Origin: Hericium rajendrae
Taxonomy: Eukaryota; Basidiomycota; Agaricomycetes; Russulales; Hericiaceae
Reading direction: 5' to 3'
Assembly: GCA_033439255.1 (NCBI GenBank)
Contig: CM065891.1
Coordinates: 434,001-498,000, forward strand
DNA: 64,000 nt
Both the position numbers and the translations under genes were made by a program. The notes below the pieces were generated by a model. That model worked only from the letters and a program-made list of their open reading frames with translations. It had not been told where the DNA came from and did not search any database. Position 1 is the stretch's first letter, and each line of letters opens with the position of its first letter. Below, one piece after another: positions 32,083 through 42,904 of the stretch.

Positions 32083-32127
32083 AGCGAGGGTCGAACTCGC
32101 AGGCCTATCCGATTGAGCTAGGCGGGC
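32083..32127 (-). pseudogene. tRNA-Lys fragment
   Basis: The 5' acceptor/D half (GCCCGCCTAGCTCAATCGG) is fused to a T arm (GCGAGTTCGACCCTCGC); the whole anticodon arm and the 3' acceptor strand are gone. It is a clear relic of the neighbouring tRNA-Lys genes. Confidence 0.8.
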
Positions 32128-32490
32128 GATGCCGAGATTTCATTGAGTATTTTCTAGCAGCGCCGCCGTCACCCTCTTCCTGCCACCACATCATCGTGTC
32201 TTCCATCGCTATCGCAAACTTCTAATTTTAGTCTTCAAATGCAGTCTACGCAATTGCAAGTCAGGTTCCGACAACACCGATGTCAGGAAATATAGCCAGG
32301 TGAGTGTGAAACTGACAATGCTGAACATACAGTATAGAGCTTGGCTTGGCCTCCGTTGTTGATTGACAGGAATTAACGATCAATCGCAATAGATAACTTA
32401 TCACAGCGTGACTGGAGCATGAACGTGCTGAAAGCACATAACAGGTGCGGAAGTAACATGCGTACGTCGTCTTGCGGCACATGATCACCT

Positions 32491-34622
32491 TCACACAAGC
32501 ACTTCGCGCCGATACATCCCCACACCCTCCTGCCTCGCATGCACAGCCGCGTCCGCCAGCAGCTCCGAAGTAAAGTGATACGTGCTGAGGTATGGACACC
32601 GTTCGTCGATCGTCGCCAGGCCGCCTCGCAGCAGTCGCCCGTTGAGAGACGCCAAGATGTCACCGGGGTCGACTCCCGGGTCCATGAGGCGTAGGTGAAG
32701 CAGCGCGCCTTCCTCATGGTCGAGCTTCGCAGCGAGCTTTCGGCCCATGCATGCCTTCTGGAGGGCCTCGAGGGCTTCGGCGTGGTGCAGGTTGCGAGGG
32801 GCAGGGAGTTTGACGAAACTGCCCGTCGAAGGTAAAAAATGATGCACATGAGACAATCGTCGGTGGCATACCTGAGGCGCGCCTTGCGAGCTTGCTGAGG
32901 CAGAGCTCGGAACTTCGTTGGTAACGCCCTGATATCCTCAATGCTGACGGTCTCGTCGAAGCCGGAGTCAATGAATAGGACGTCGGCCATGTCGTCGGCA
33001 ATCCCCAAGATTTGACCGCGATGCCATGCTCGGTGGAAGGATTGCACGGAAACGAAGTCGCCTACTGCGGGAATTGCTGCCAATTCGTGCTTAACTGTGC
33101 AGTGATATTCAGTCAGGTCCTTCGTCAGTTCTTCGAGTGCATCGTAAACTGCGGCCCGATCGATATTAGATAAGAGGACACTCGGAGCTAGTCCGCTCCA
33201 CTCACTTGTCTGGCTGTCGAACATCTTGATTGATAATTCTACGTCCCCGCCTTTGATCCTGACATCCTTCACAGTTATTTCCCTAGTCGGAATCGCTCGT
33301 CTTCGTCGCCTGTTGACGGAGCCGTCGCCGGATTGAACGGCCCATTCCTGCACTGGAATATTCACTGTCTCGTCGACGGGTTCTGGCGCTGCGGTATAAG
33401 AGTGATATCAGCAACGTACTGTCCGTTGGAGAGCAAGCTACGTACCGATGGACAATTTATTCACTGGTGTCATGGGTGAGGACTCGACGTCGGCAAATGA
33501 TTCGTGTGCTATCGCAGCAGGGAAGTCGTCGGAGGAGGACCAATCAGCCGAGGAGAATGAAAGCTGAGGGTCATCGGCATTCGCGAACGACGCAGGTGAG
33601 GAAGGCTTGATGTCTTCGGTGAGCCATGCAGAGTTGTAAGGATTGTTCGAACCGAGCTCAGGCTGGCGATAGTCAGTAAACGAAGTAGGTCCTTTGACCT
33701 TAGGTTTATCCTCTTTCGCGGAGGCCATCTTCGCTCCAGCGTCGAAGAAATCCCACTCTTGTGCTTCAGGCTTCCTCTCATGGATTTCGAGTGGCGGACT
33801 CAACGGCAGTGATGAAGGCGGACGTTTCGGGGTGCCAATCGGTGTCAGAGTGACGAATTCCTTCTCGACAAGCTCAGAGTCGTGTAAAGTGGGAGAGCCG
33901 AATGGATCGATGAAGGGATTTGAAACAGCTGAGACCGGCGCGTTGGCGTCAGCGTGCTCGACAGGGCTGCCTTCACTTGTTCCTTCCGATTCAGTCTCTG
34001 ACGAAAAGGACGACGAAAGCGACGAAATTGTTGAGATGGACGTGACACGGGCGCGTTCTTCTTCCACAGCAGGTTGTACCTATCAATATAAATCATTCAA
34101 TCTCACAAGACCAGTTATCCAAAGATGGAGGTTTACCTGTTCTGCTTTGCCCTCGCGCGGTTCGGTGATGCCAAACCAGCGCAAAAGCTTCTTCACCTCC
34201 TGTGCTCCCCGAACGCTCTCCTTGAAAACCTCCTCAATCTCCCTCCGAATCTCCTCGTCCCTCCCCCTCTTCTCCTTAAACATCCGCATCACGCCCTCTT
34301 CCAGCACCCGGTCGCTCTCGCTCCGCAGCTCCAACAGCGCTCGCACGCTATCCTCCGCGCGCCGCTGCTGCTCCGCAAACTCGCCCACCGCGCTCAGCAG
34401 CACGCGGCCTTGCACATCCCGCTCCGCGCAGCATTGCATGGTGCGGTCCAGCGCCATCTTCTCCGTAGATAGCCGCGCAAAGAGGTCATTCACGTTATTC
34501 TGGGTCTGCCTGAGCTGATCCATTAGCACCGTGACCTCTTCGAGCAGGCCTAGGCGCGCATCTGGGAGGTGGTCATCTGGAAAGAGGTCGAAGTCAGCTT
34601 CGAGAGGTGTCCGGTCAGGCAT
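32491..34622 (-). CDS. Coiled-coil/Tudor-SN-like protein B, 635 aa
   Basis: Exons on the minus strand: 34137-34622, 33446-34079, 33206-33388, 32872-33148 and 32491-32818. All phases agree and intron sites are the same as in A. This copy has a start 30 codons above the family MEQL position (MPDRTPLEADFDLFPDDHL). The coiled coil spans about 35-145. The linker is the longest of the six (about 163-373) with extra Ser/Asp-rich sequence. The eTudor module follows, with RRRRR inserted before the first strand pair. The Tudor core reads RAWHRGQIL...VLFIDSGFDETVS. The SN-type half ends GLATIDERC...VGMYRREV. It is the most diverged copy outside the Tudor core but has no stop or frameshift. Confidence 0.8.
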
Positions 34623-35473
34623 ATATGCGCCAGTGCAGGATGTGGACGAGATGCTGGAGATGCTGGAGAGCAAACTTACTCAACATGGGAGTCGCCTTAA
34701 CTCTAGCGTAAAAGCCTGACAATGAAAGAGGAAGTGGAAGAATGATAGAGAGCGGGCGCAAGCTAGTGTGGGCCAGGGTTATAGACCATTCCGCGCACCT
34801 GCGACGCTCGACTGCGGGATGGCAAGCGCGAGGACGAGCCTGGAGGCAGACGATAAATGAATGCCGACGTGAAGAGGCGCTGTATTTGGGTTGTATGACG
34901 CTGAGCAGTGGCGTATCATTCGCAACGCTGCTTCCATGAGGCCGCGTAGCATGGTCCGAAACGCTGCATTTGGATAAGCTCGTGCATGGTGAGTTGATAC
35001 GCTGCCTGAAAATAGAAGTAATTTCGTCAGTTTCTGGATCGTGAGCGATGCATCCGTCCAGCGGAGAGTTGAATGCCTCCTTGGGATCATCTTCGGCCTC
35101 ACTCACGAAGCTGACGAGTAAAGCCTTACGGGAAGTTGTTGTTCCTCCAGCCAATCCAGATCACAGATTGATCTGCTTGCGAGTGTGAAGTAAGTGTCCA
35201 CAAGAGCGAAAAACGTGGCACACTGATTTAATGGTAGAGTCGGTTCGAGGAAAAGAGCAGAAAATGACGACTCACTGCAACGAACTTGATTGATCGGAGC
35301 GCGCGGAGTTCATATCCTCCGCCGCTCATCGGCATCAATATTATATCGTCAAATCCTCTTGAGATCGTCAGTCGTCTGCTGCCTCAAACCAAATTGGAAA
35401 AATCGTAAGCAAAAAGATCTGCTTTTGTCACGACAGAATTTCCAGCCTCCCTTCCTGCAAAATATGACCATTA
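34623..35473. other. 5' region of Tudor-like gene B
   Basis: A frame on the minus strand (from about 35154, MAGGTTTSRKALLVSFVSEAE) resembles an upstream exon followed by ttttcag, a pattern also found upstream of copy C. It may be a 5' exon or a small upstream gene; not resolved. Confidence 0.3.
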
Positions 35474-35570
35474 GCCCACCGCGAGGGTCGAACTCGCAGC
35501 CTTCAGATTGTGTAATCAGGTGAAACCCGCCTTAAGAGTCTGACGCTCTATCCGATTGAGCTAGGCGGGC
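35474..35570 (-). tRNA. tRNA-Lys(CTT) with intron, copy 2
   Basis: Same cloverleaf as copy 1, with anticodon loop CTCTTAA and an intron of about 24 nt (AGGCGGGTTTCACC...). It faces copy 3, 121 bp away, in opposite orientation. Confidence 0.9.
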
Positions 35571-35691
35571 TATATTCTTTATCTCGATCTTAAAATTAAG
35601 ACACTTTTGTAAAGGCATATGTCAAAGATTAATGTAACTTAGATCCTGTATGTTAAATCGAGTCTTGAAATCAACAGAATGATTTTATATA

Positions 35692-35785
35692 GCCTGCCTA
35701 GCTCAATCGGATAGAGCGTCAGACTCTTAAGGCGGGTTCAACCTGATTACATCTGAAGGCTGCGAGTTCGACCCTCGCGGTGGGC
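35692..35785 (+). tRNA. tRNA-Lys(CTT) with intron, copy 3
   Basis: Acceptor GCCTGCC pairs with GGTGGGC using one extra G-U pair compared with the other copies. Anticodon CTT, intron of about 21 nt. Together with copy 2 it makes an inverted pair. Confidence 0.85.
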
Positions 35786-36411
35786 TAGTACAGTGTCAAC
35801 TAGAAGCATTTTTGCAGCATCTTTGAGTCCCAGTACATTTGTATATTCGAACATTTCTTTTATGTTTATCATAGAAGGACACAGACGTAGATATGACAGG
35901 CCTGTGTAGTCATAATGAACTGGAGGGTGCAACCTCCGCTGCGGATATGAAAATTCAAAACAACATTCGAAAAGGTGAATGAGCGGCACCAAAAAGAACG
36001 TGCAGCCAGCCTCATTGAACGGTGAGCTGCACAATCTGCAGCACCTTGTAGAACATTATAAGATATTCAACGCCAATAGACCAACGCCGCCTTGATTGAA
36101 AACCTGCTGGATGGAAGATTTATTGGACCAGCCAGTGCCTCCACACGTTTGAGTTCCTGGCGAACAAAACTGACTTGATTCGACAAAAGCATTGAGATAA
36201 ATTGATACGCTGCGACAAACAACAAGGCATAATACAATGTCCAAACATAAGATATGCTTGTACGTTCGTCAACAAGCATTTGATCCCAAGATAAGTGATA
36301 CGTCAACACCACGAAGGTATCCTCTGCTACGACCCATCAATATCCTGGACAAATCTCAGAAATCGAATAACCGCACCTGCATACATCTCATCGCACCCCT
36401 GCGCACCCATC
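35786..36411. other. Spacer, no gene recognised
   Basis: AT-rich sequence between the tRNA pair and the end of the Smr gene S2. Short frames on the minus strand have no family signal. Confidence 0.4.
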
Positions 36412-37548
36412 CTACATAATCACACACCCATCCTCGCCTTTCTGAACCCTGCGCGTGATCTCGTCCGCACCGAGTAGCACGCCGCCGCGCTCGCGCTGCC
36501 GCGCCGCATCCCCGTTCAGCTGCACGACCAGCACACCACCATTTCCTGGGTCAAGGGTCGCGACGAGATTATGTCTGCGTGCGCAGCGCCCGTCAGGGCG
36601 ACCAACTAGAGCACGAGAGAGCAGAAACGCGTACTTTTGTATGAGCTCCTCGATGGCGGGCTTCAGCTTCGCGGCGCCGTTGCGCGAGTGCAGGCCTTTG
36701 CCTGTCAATACGACGCGCTCGCGTCAAGCTTTGCAATGAGGTTGAGGAATAATGATCACGCACCGACGATGAAATGCAACTCCGAGTCCCCGCGCCGGCG
36801 CGCGTCCTGGATACTCTGGTCCGCATACTTGATCGCCTCCTTCACATACAACCCATGCAAATCGACCTCCCCCGGCTTGCTATCCGTATTATTCTCTGAC
36901 CCCACAGCACCATCAGCACCCCACCTCACCCTGCACATCCACGAGCGAACAAACACGCACCGCGAAAAATCCACGCGCTCGCCTCGTCATTCAAGCGCTC
37001 CATCTCCGCCTGCTGCGCCTTCCCGGCATTCGACAGCTCCTTCGCGCGCGCGCCGTCGCCCGCGGCGTACGCGGCGTGGCTGTCCTCGAACGCGCGCGCC
37101 ATCGCGTCGCCCGCCGCGTTTGCGCGCGCGCGCAGCGCGGTGTAGTAAGGGTTGGCCTGGTTCGCTTGGTTTGCGTCCTGTGCGTTGGGTCAGCGGGCTC
37201 GGCGGGCGGGGTGGGGTGGGAACGTACGACGCGCGGGGGCGGCGGCTGTTGCAGCTGCGCATGCGCGTGGGACTCGTCGCCGTTGGCCTGGCCCTTGGGG
37301 TGCGGTGCGGCCGGCGGGACGTATGGGCTGGGGACCTGTTGTGGGTAAGTGCCCTGCTGCTGGGGCCGGTGGTGGGGTTGCTGCTGAGGCGGTGGGTAGT
37401 ATGGGGACGGCACCTGCTGGGGCTGCTGCTGCCCCGATGGCCGCGATGGCAGCTGGTGGACTTCTGGCTGCTGTGATTGGCCCTGCTCCTGCTCCTTGGG
37501 CCCGCAGAGGCAGGATGCGAGCGCCGTTATGAAGTCGAAGATACCCAT
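36412..37548 (-). CDS. DUF1771/Smr-domain protein S2, 299 aa
   Basis: Exons: 37228-37548, 36961-37177, 36764-36895, 36635-36701 and 36412-36574 (minus strand), in phase. The start MGIFDFITALASCLCG has Gly2 and a CLC pair, which could be myristoylated and palmitoylated; this is a prediction from pattern only. A Gln/Pro-rich linker follows (about 20-107). DUF1771 is complete (YTALRARANAAGDAMARAF...GARAKELSNAGKAQQAEM). The Smr domain has EVDLHGLYVKEAIKYADQSI and GKGLHSRNGAAKLKPAIEEL. It has the most canonical sequence of the five Smr genes and lies next to conserved housekeeping genes, so it may be the ancestral copy from which the others arose. Confidence 0.85.
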
Positions 37549-37614
37549 GGTTGAGAGTTGCAAAGGTGTTGGGTACCGTGGGTGAGTATTGGTCTAGTTC
37601 ATGGAGCACCGAGG

Positions 37615-37620
37615 TTTATA
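37615..37620 (-). promoter_or_regulatory. TATA box of Smr gene S2
   Basis: TATAAA on the minus strand, 67 nt upstream of the ATG at 37548. Confidence 0.5.
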
Positions 37621-37991
37621 GACACCCCACAAAATGAAGGCGATGATTCCACGCGTTAGTGCGTGTCGGGAACGTGGGGTAATTCTAGGCACGATGTCGT
37701 CAGGAAACGCGAGGCAGAAATGTGCATCGTTACATATGCGACATGTCGTGATGTCTCGGAAGTGCAGAGCATAGCATTTTCGTTGCTGCACCGAGGGCAG
37801 ATTTGCAGAACAGGAAGCACGATACTGCACAATATCACACGACACGACTTCGAGGTCGCGTATCATCACACAAATAGCATACTACAAGTCATGTCATAAT
37901 GAAACAGTGCGGATGACATGCCGGATGTGTTTTGAGAAAGCACAGGAAAAGATACATGAAAGCCTCATAGAGATGCAACGCCTCGACCCAT

Positions 37992-38550
37992 CTAGTACGC
38001 CGGCTTCTTGCCCGCCGCAAGCTGGAGATGTGCGCTGTGCTCATCATACGGCACCTTCGACACGGGGATCTCGCGCCAGAGGTCGGGGGTGAGGAAGGCG
38101 TATGTTTTGGTGATCTGTATATGCGGTGAGATAGTTTCAAGTATAAAGCAAGAGGTACGACGCACGGCAGCGAATGTTGCCTTCAAGAAGTTACCCATCG
38201 TCGCGGTGGATCCCTTCGACTGCGTATAGACATCCTGCACACCGGCGAGCTGGAGCAGTCGCTTCGACGCGGGTGCAGCAACGATACCAGTACCACGGGG
38301 CGCGGGGATAAGTCTGCACATGACGGAGCCGACCTTGCCGCTGACCTTCGACGGCACAGTGTGGGGGGCACCGAGGTTGGCACCCCAGTAGCCTCGGCGG
38401 ACGGGAATGACGGAGAGCTTGGCGAGGATGATGGCACCGCGGATGGCAGTGGCGACTTCCTTCGCGCACTTGACACCGAGGCCGACGTGACCGTCGAAGT
38501 CACCGATCGCGACGAACGCCTTGAAGCGGGTGCGCTGGCCGGCACGTGTC

Positions 38551-38585
<35 letters not shown>

Positions 38586-38637
38586 CTTGAGGTTGGGGAG
38601 GAAGAAGTCGACGATCTGGTACTCCTTGACGGGGAGC

Positions 38638-38681
<44 letters not shown>

Positions 38682-38880
38682 TACGAGACGACCGAGTTTG
38701 GTGACGGGAACCCTGGAATCGACAAACCTTCAGAATGCGGGTATCACTGGGACGCAGAGACACGCACCACTCCTTCTCCTCGTCCTTGCGACCGCCGCGA
38801 CGACCGCGTCCACGGCCACGGCCTCTGTCACCACCACGGCCCCGTCCGAATCCACCGCGTCCGCGTCCAGTGTCAGCCAT
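37992..38880 (-). CDS. RPS2: 40S ribosomal protein S2 (uS5), 260 aa
   Basis: Exons 38768-38880, 38166-38712 and 37992-38114 (minus strand). The start is the RGG-rich tail typical of eukaryotic uS5 ([17 protein letters not shown]...). The double-stranded RNA-binding-like half and the S5 C-terminal domain follow: [53 protein letters not shown]...YAFLTPDLW. Length and order match the family. uS5 sits at the mRNA entry side of the small ribosomal subunit and helps decoding. The gene runs toward the Smr gene S2 and is divergent from the antizyme gene. It is single copy here and anchors this stretch as normal euchromatin. Confidence 0.97.
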
Positions 38881-39737
38881 CTTGTAGGTGCTGGGGTGTT
38901 ACTGAAGGGAAGAGAGCACTTTGTCAGTCGATGATTTGGGCGTTGCGCGAAGACACGGTGCAAAGTGCCAAAGTCCATCCCGACGCCAGCCCATCCATCC
39001 ATCCGCTTCCAGCGTCAATTCCAACTCAAATTCCGCAGGAATGGACCATAGCAGTCTCAAGCACCTCTTCTGTCGATTCAGTGCAGCAGAATGGCAAGAA
39101 TGTACTCACGTCTTGAGGTTTTGCGAGAGTCGAGCTCGGCGTTGATGATTCTGCAGACGGTGAGTAGAATGTTCAGCCACCGCGTGACGTGCCGTGACGG
39201 AGACCGGCCCTAATGCAAGGACCCCAGACAGTGCTGCCGTCCTAATTGATAACAGTATTTCCCGCCTTCCCGTCCGTTGTCCTTTACGTTGACAACCTGG
39301 TAAGCTCCCGACGCATGCCCAGACACTCCCCGCGTCGTTGTCCGCCCTCCTAATGTCGTGCCCAACGATGGATATAGAGCGGCACCGGCGCCAGGTGGTG
39401 CAGCCACCGCCACGCACGTGCGCAGTCGTCAGGGGGAGGCGCCGAGGGCCAGCCGATATAATAAGCGGGGGGCGCGGGCACGGCCGACCTCAGCCTTGCC
39501 TCCGACCACCGTGCCATACAGCGCCCGACTCACATCCTACGCTCCCAGCCCTTGCGAATCTCCTTCTAGGTAAGCACATCACTAGCCTTCTCCCTGGGCT
39601 GTACAGCATATGCTAAATTTTGACATTTGGTTGCCCATTCACTTTTCTATCGTCATTTACATCTTCCCTCGCCCAGCTCCCTGTCAGAAACCCGAACACT
39701 TTTACTCAAACCTTCACCCAGAACAAGTTGGCAGCCC
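38881..39737. other. Divergent promoter region of RPS2 and antizyme
   Basis: 857 bp shared by two divergently transcribed translation-linked genes. It contains gccgatataataagcg near 39452, a TATA-like element, and CT-rich tracts before the antizyme start. A 5' UTR intron for antizyme is possible (gtaagcacatc at about 39571). Confidence 0.45.
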
Positions 39738-40762
39738 ATGTCGAATTCAGCCATTATGAATTTTCAAAAAATATCTAGTCCTTGCCCCGCGTAAGTCGCC
39801 ACACTTTTGGATGATCATTGACGACGATACTGACTCACTTTTCAGCAACGGTCGTCACACCGTTGGAGATGGGGCTTTCTCTACCGACGCAACTCCGAGT
39901 GTACTCGCCGTCTGCCGCATGAGCGGCAACGATGACATGTACTATTACTCTACTACGTTCTCTGGCGGACCTGGGGTACGTCGCTCTCCATTCATTTCAT
40001 ATCCCGATTAATACTGACAGCCCGTTTTGCCTCAGTGGCGCTTTTGACGTCCCTACTCAAAAATGCCCTCCCGACAGAGGGTCGTCGAACTGTGTGAGAG
40101 ACAGTTCGGCGCCATTCCATGCTACCCCGCATGCCCACGCCAGCCCTTATCCCTATGCCGATAACCCCAAACCACAGTCGCAGCCCACCAACAATCACCT
40201 CCAGACCTCATACTTCCCGTCTTCCCCCACATCGCCGCACGTCTCGTCGATGCCGGAACTCAAGTCCCGCAGCGCCCCGCAGCCGATCCGCAAGCCTGTT
40301 GAGTATGCGCACAACCTCGCCACACCGCCGCTCACGCCCGACGACGGTTCGGATGAGACACCTATCCGGCACACCGATGAGGGCGACGCGCTCGAGCTCC
40401 TCACGACGCTCTTCCCGCTCGACAGCGCAAAGGCGCTGCCATACGCCAAGCGCGTGTCCATCTCCTCGCCGGACGTCGGCCAGGCGTTCGACGGCGTCGT
40501 CCTTGAGCTGCCCGGCAAGCCCAAGACGCTGTACGTCGACGCGAAGAGCGCGGAGCTCGTCAACCTGCGCGAGAGCATCGTCGCGCTGCTCGATCTCGCC
40601 GACGAGCACCTCGAGTGCTCTGCGCTCGTTATTGCGCTCGACAAGACCTCCAGTGCGCTCGGCGACGTGCTGCACTCGCTCATGTACGTCGGCGGGACGG
40701 TCGTTACGAAGCCGCCCTTCCAGGTGGACCCGGCGTACGTCCTTGTGGGACTGGAGATTTAG
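39738..40762 (+). CDS. OAZ1: Ornithine decarboxylase antizyme with +1 frameshift, 307 aa
   Basis: Exons 39738-39790, 39846-39975 and 40021-40762. The first frame (69 codons) ends CAG TGG CGC TTT TGA at 40033-40047. Skipping T40045 puts translation into the +1 frame (GAC GTC CCT), which stays open to 40762. UUU-UGA with an incoming +1 frame is a known antizyme shift site. The second frame carries the antizyme fold: LVVELPGKP-like VLELPGKPKTLYVD, LRESIVALLDLADEHLECSALVIALDK and LMYVGGTVV. Antizyme binds ornithine decarboxylase and sends it to the proteasome without ubiquitin. Its frameshift rises with polyamine level, making a feedback loop. A Ser/Pro-rich insert of about 120 residues before the core is fungal. 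Confidence 0.93.
40042..40048 (+). promoter_or_regulatory. Programmed +1 frameshift site UUU UGA C
   Basis: TTT TGA C at the junction of the two antizyme frames. The zero frame stops here; the +1 frame begins with GAC. Position after TGG CGC matches the place of the shift in other antizymes. Confidence 0.9.
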
Positions 40763-41351
40763 TGGTGTGGATGAAGTAGATGGTATGAAACACGGCTGGG
40801 GTGAAGTAGAAGCTGGTGGTGGCTATGGATAAGTGGGCTGAAATGATCATGGATTCTGTTTTCTTTTCGTAATTTCCTTCCCCATTCTCCACTGTACTTA
40901 CTAGTTTGTCGACTCTTTCTTCCTCGCAATATACGCATTTTTTTTTCCATGTCGTGATCTGAAATCAATCGAACGTCTGTAAGGGCGTCGAGCTGCTTTC
41001 ATTCATTATATACTCCACCCGAGTGACCATTCACCAGTGCCCTCCGTGAGCTACGCATCCAAATAACAGCGAAGGAAATCTAGTCCTGGGTATCTGGTAC
41101 GGCGCCCGTATGCTGGCGGATGTACTGGTGATCCTTCTCTTCTTCCAGAGTCAGATGACTTCCGCACTTCTGCAAAAGCTTGGCAGCTACCTTCGTCGAC
41201 TTCGATGTCGAGCCACGGGGCCTAGAGGATCAAAGGGCTTAACGTTGTTCCTAGCAAAGTCCTACATAAAAGAAGAGCGACTGTCATCTTCCTCAGTCTG
41301 CCTAAGGAGACTAACAACGTCCCCGTACCGGACCTTTCCTAACTTCCGACC
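40763..41351. other. Intergenic with TATA-like element
   Basis: Antizyme 3' region, then ACATAAAAG at 41264-41272, a likely TATA element about 80 bp before the paraoxonase-like start. Confidence 0.5.
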
Positions 41352-42740
41352 ATGGCCCGAGCATGGGTCATTCTAACAGCCTTCCTAGCCGCAACGCTCG
41401 CTGCGGTGTACCAGTTCTTCATCCGACCGTCATTTCTCGCGCACGGCATCATCGGACGCGTCGTCGAGTCTATAGGCAACACGGACTGCACGACCGTGCC
41501 GGAGCTGCAGGCATGTGAGAGTACGTGCCCTCCCAACAACCGTCATATTATTTTAACAGTCCCGCAGAACTCGTCCTGCTCGACGGCCTCCTCTACGCCG
41601 CGTGCTCCACCCCCTCCAGCCGCGCACACTGGACGCCCGCGCTCTACACCCTCAACGCAACAGGCCAGTCCACCTCGGACTACATCGCGACATACGACCC
41701 GTCCACCGGCACCATCACGCGTCTGTCCTTCGTAGACTTCACGTCCCCGCGCGGCTTCTCCGCGCACGGGCTCGACGTCGTGCGCAGCGCGGCGGACGCG
41801 GACGTGCTCTTCGTGTACGCGGTGAACCACCGTGCGCCGCTGGTGGGAAGCGCGGCGGACGTGGGCGCGGACTCGGCGGTGGAGGTGTTCTGCATGCGGC
41901 GGGGCGCGCGGGAGATGGTGCACGTCGCGACGGTGGAGAGCGAGGTTATTTTGACGCCGAATGACGTTGTGGGGCTGCCTGATGGGAAGAGTTTCTACGT
42001 CACGAACGACTCTGGCGCCAAGACGGGATGGGTGCGTCCTGCCCGCCTTGTCCTTACTCACTTAAGTTGCTTTGGATCTGACGGACGTGAATCTGCAGTT
42101 CCGGGAGCTCGAGTACTTCGGCCTCGCGCACAGCACGGTGGGCTACTGTCACATTGACAAGGGCTGCAAACTCGCGCTCACGCACGTCGTGGGCAACAAC
42201 GGCCTCGCGCGCGCGCCGAACGACACGTTCTACGCCGCGAACTCGAAGACGGGCGGCGTGCGCGTGCTCGCGCGGCAGGCGGACGGCTCGCTCGTCGTCG
42301 CGGACTACATCGAGACCGGCCGCGTCGTCGACAACGTCGCGCTCGACGACAACGGCGCGCTGTGGGCCGCGGGCATCCCGAAGAGCCTCGACTTTGTGGA
42401 GGCGTGCCGCGATCCGGGGAGGGGGCTGCGTGCGCCGTCGTCTGCGCTGCGTATCACGCTCAATCAGGGGCCGGGAGCGTTTTTCGGAGAGAAGTATAAG
42501 GTGGAGAAGGTGCGTGGCTGCTGCTGGCCGTGGTACATGGTTGCATCTTATTGTCTAGTCCTGTAGGTCTTCGAGGACGATGGTCAAATTGCTGCGGGGG
42601 CCACGTCGGTCGTGTACGATACAAAACGGGGGCTGTTATATCTAAGTGGTGAGTGAGATCTCTGTCGAAGCCTCCAGGTCGCTCACACCGTCTTGCTTGC
42701 AGGTTTATGTAGCCCGCATCTGACTATCTGCAAGCTGTAA
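41352..42740 (+). CDS. Paraoxonase/arylesterase-like beta-propeller, 387 aa
   Basis: Exons 41352-41520, 41568-42031, 42099-42509, 42567-42648 and 42703-42740, all in phase. The N-terminus has an uncleaved-type signal anchor (AWVILTAFLAATLAAVYQFF), as serum paraoxonases keep theirs. Propeller landmarks follow: GFSAHGLDVV, LTPNDVVGLPDGKSFYVTND, VVGNNGLARAPNDTFYAANS and VVDNVALDDNGALW; the Asn and Asp residues in these turns are those that bind the two calcium ions in the family. Cysteines near 55 and at the C-terminus (CSPHLTICKL) may pair as in PON1. The family hydrolyses lactones and aryl esters; the substrate here is unknown. Its first half has been copied twice (28303-27814 and 31729-31010). 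Confidence 0.9.
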
Positions 42741-42904
42741 ATTAGGCCAGATCTTATGCCGATCGTACTAATGAACAAGAGACAAAATATCTACATAACT
42801 GTCACCACCAAGGTGGTAGGTAGGGGACGACGATTAGTTGGAGGTAATGCTTATGTACGTGTCTCGAGCGGGAAGATAAGTACGAGGTCGCTTGTTTCGT
42901 GCGC

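Noticed and set aside
32083-32127. tRNA at 32.1 kb as functional
   Set aside because: The anticodon arm and one acceptor strand are missing.
41521-41567. Reading the paraoxonase-like gene with the first acceptor at 41559
   Set aside because: It leads into a frame with no family match; the acceptor at 41567 gives the propeller sequence at once.
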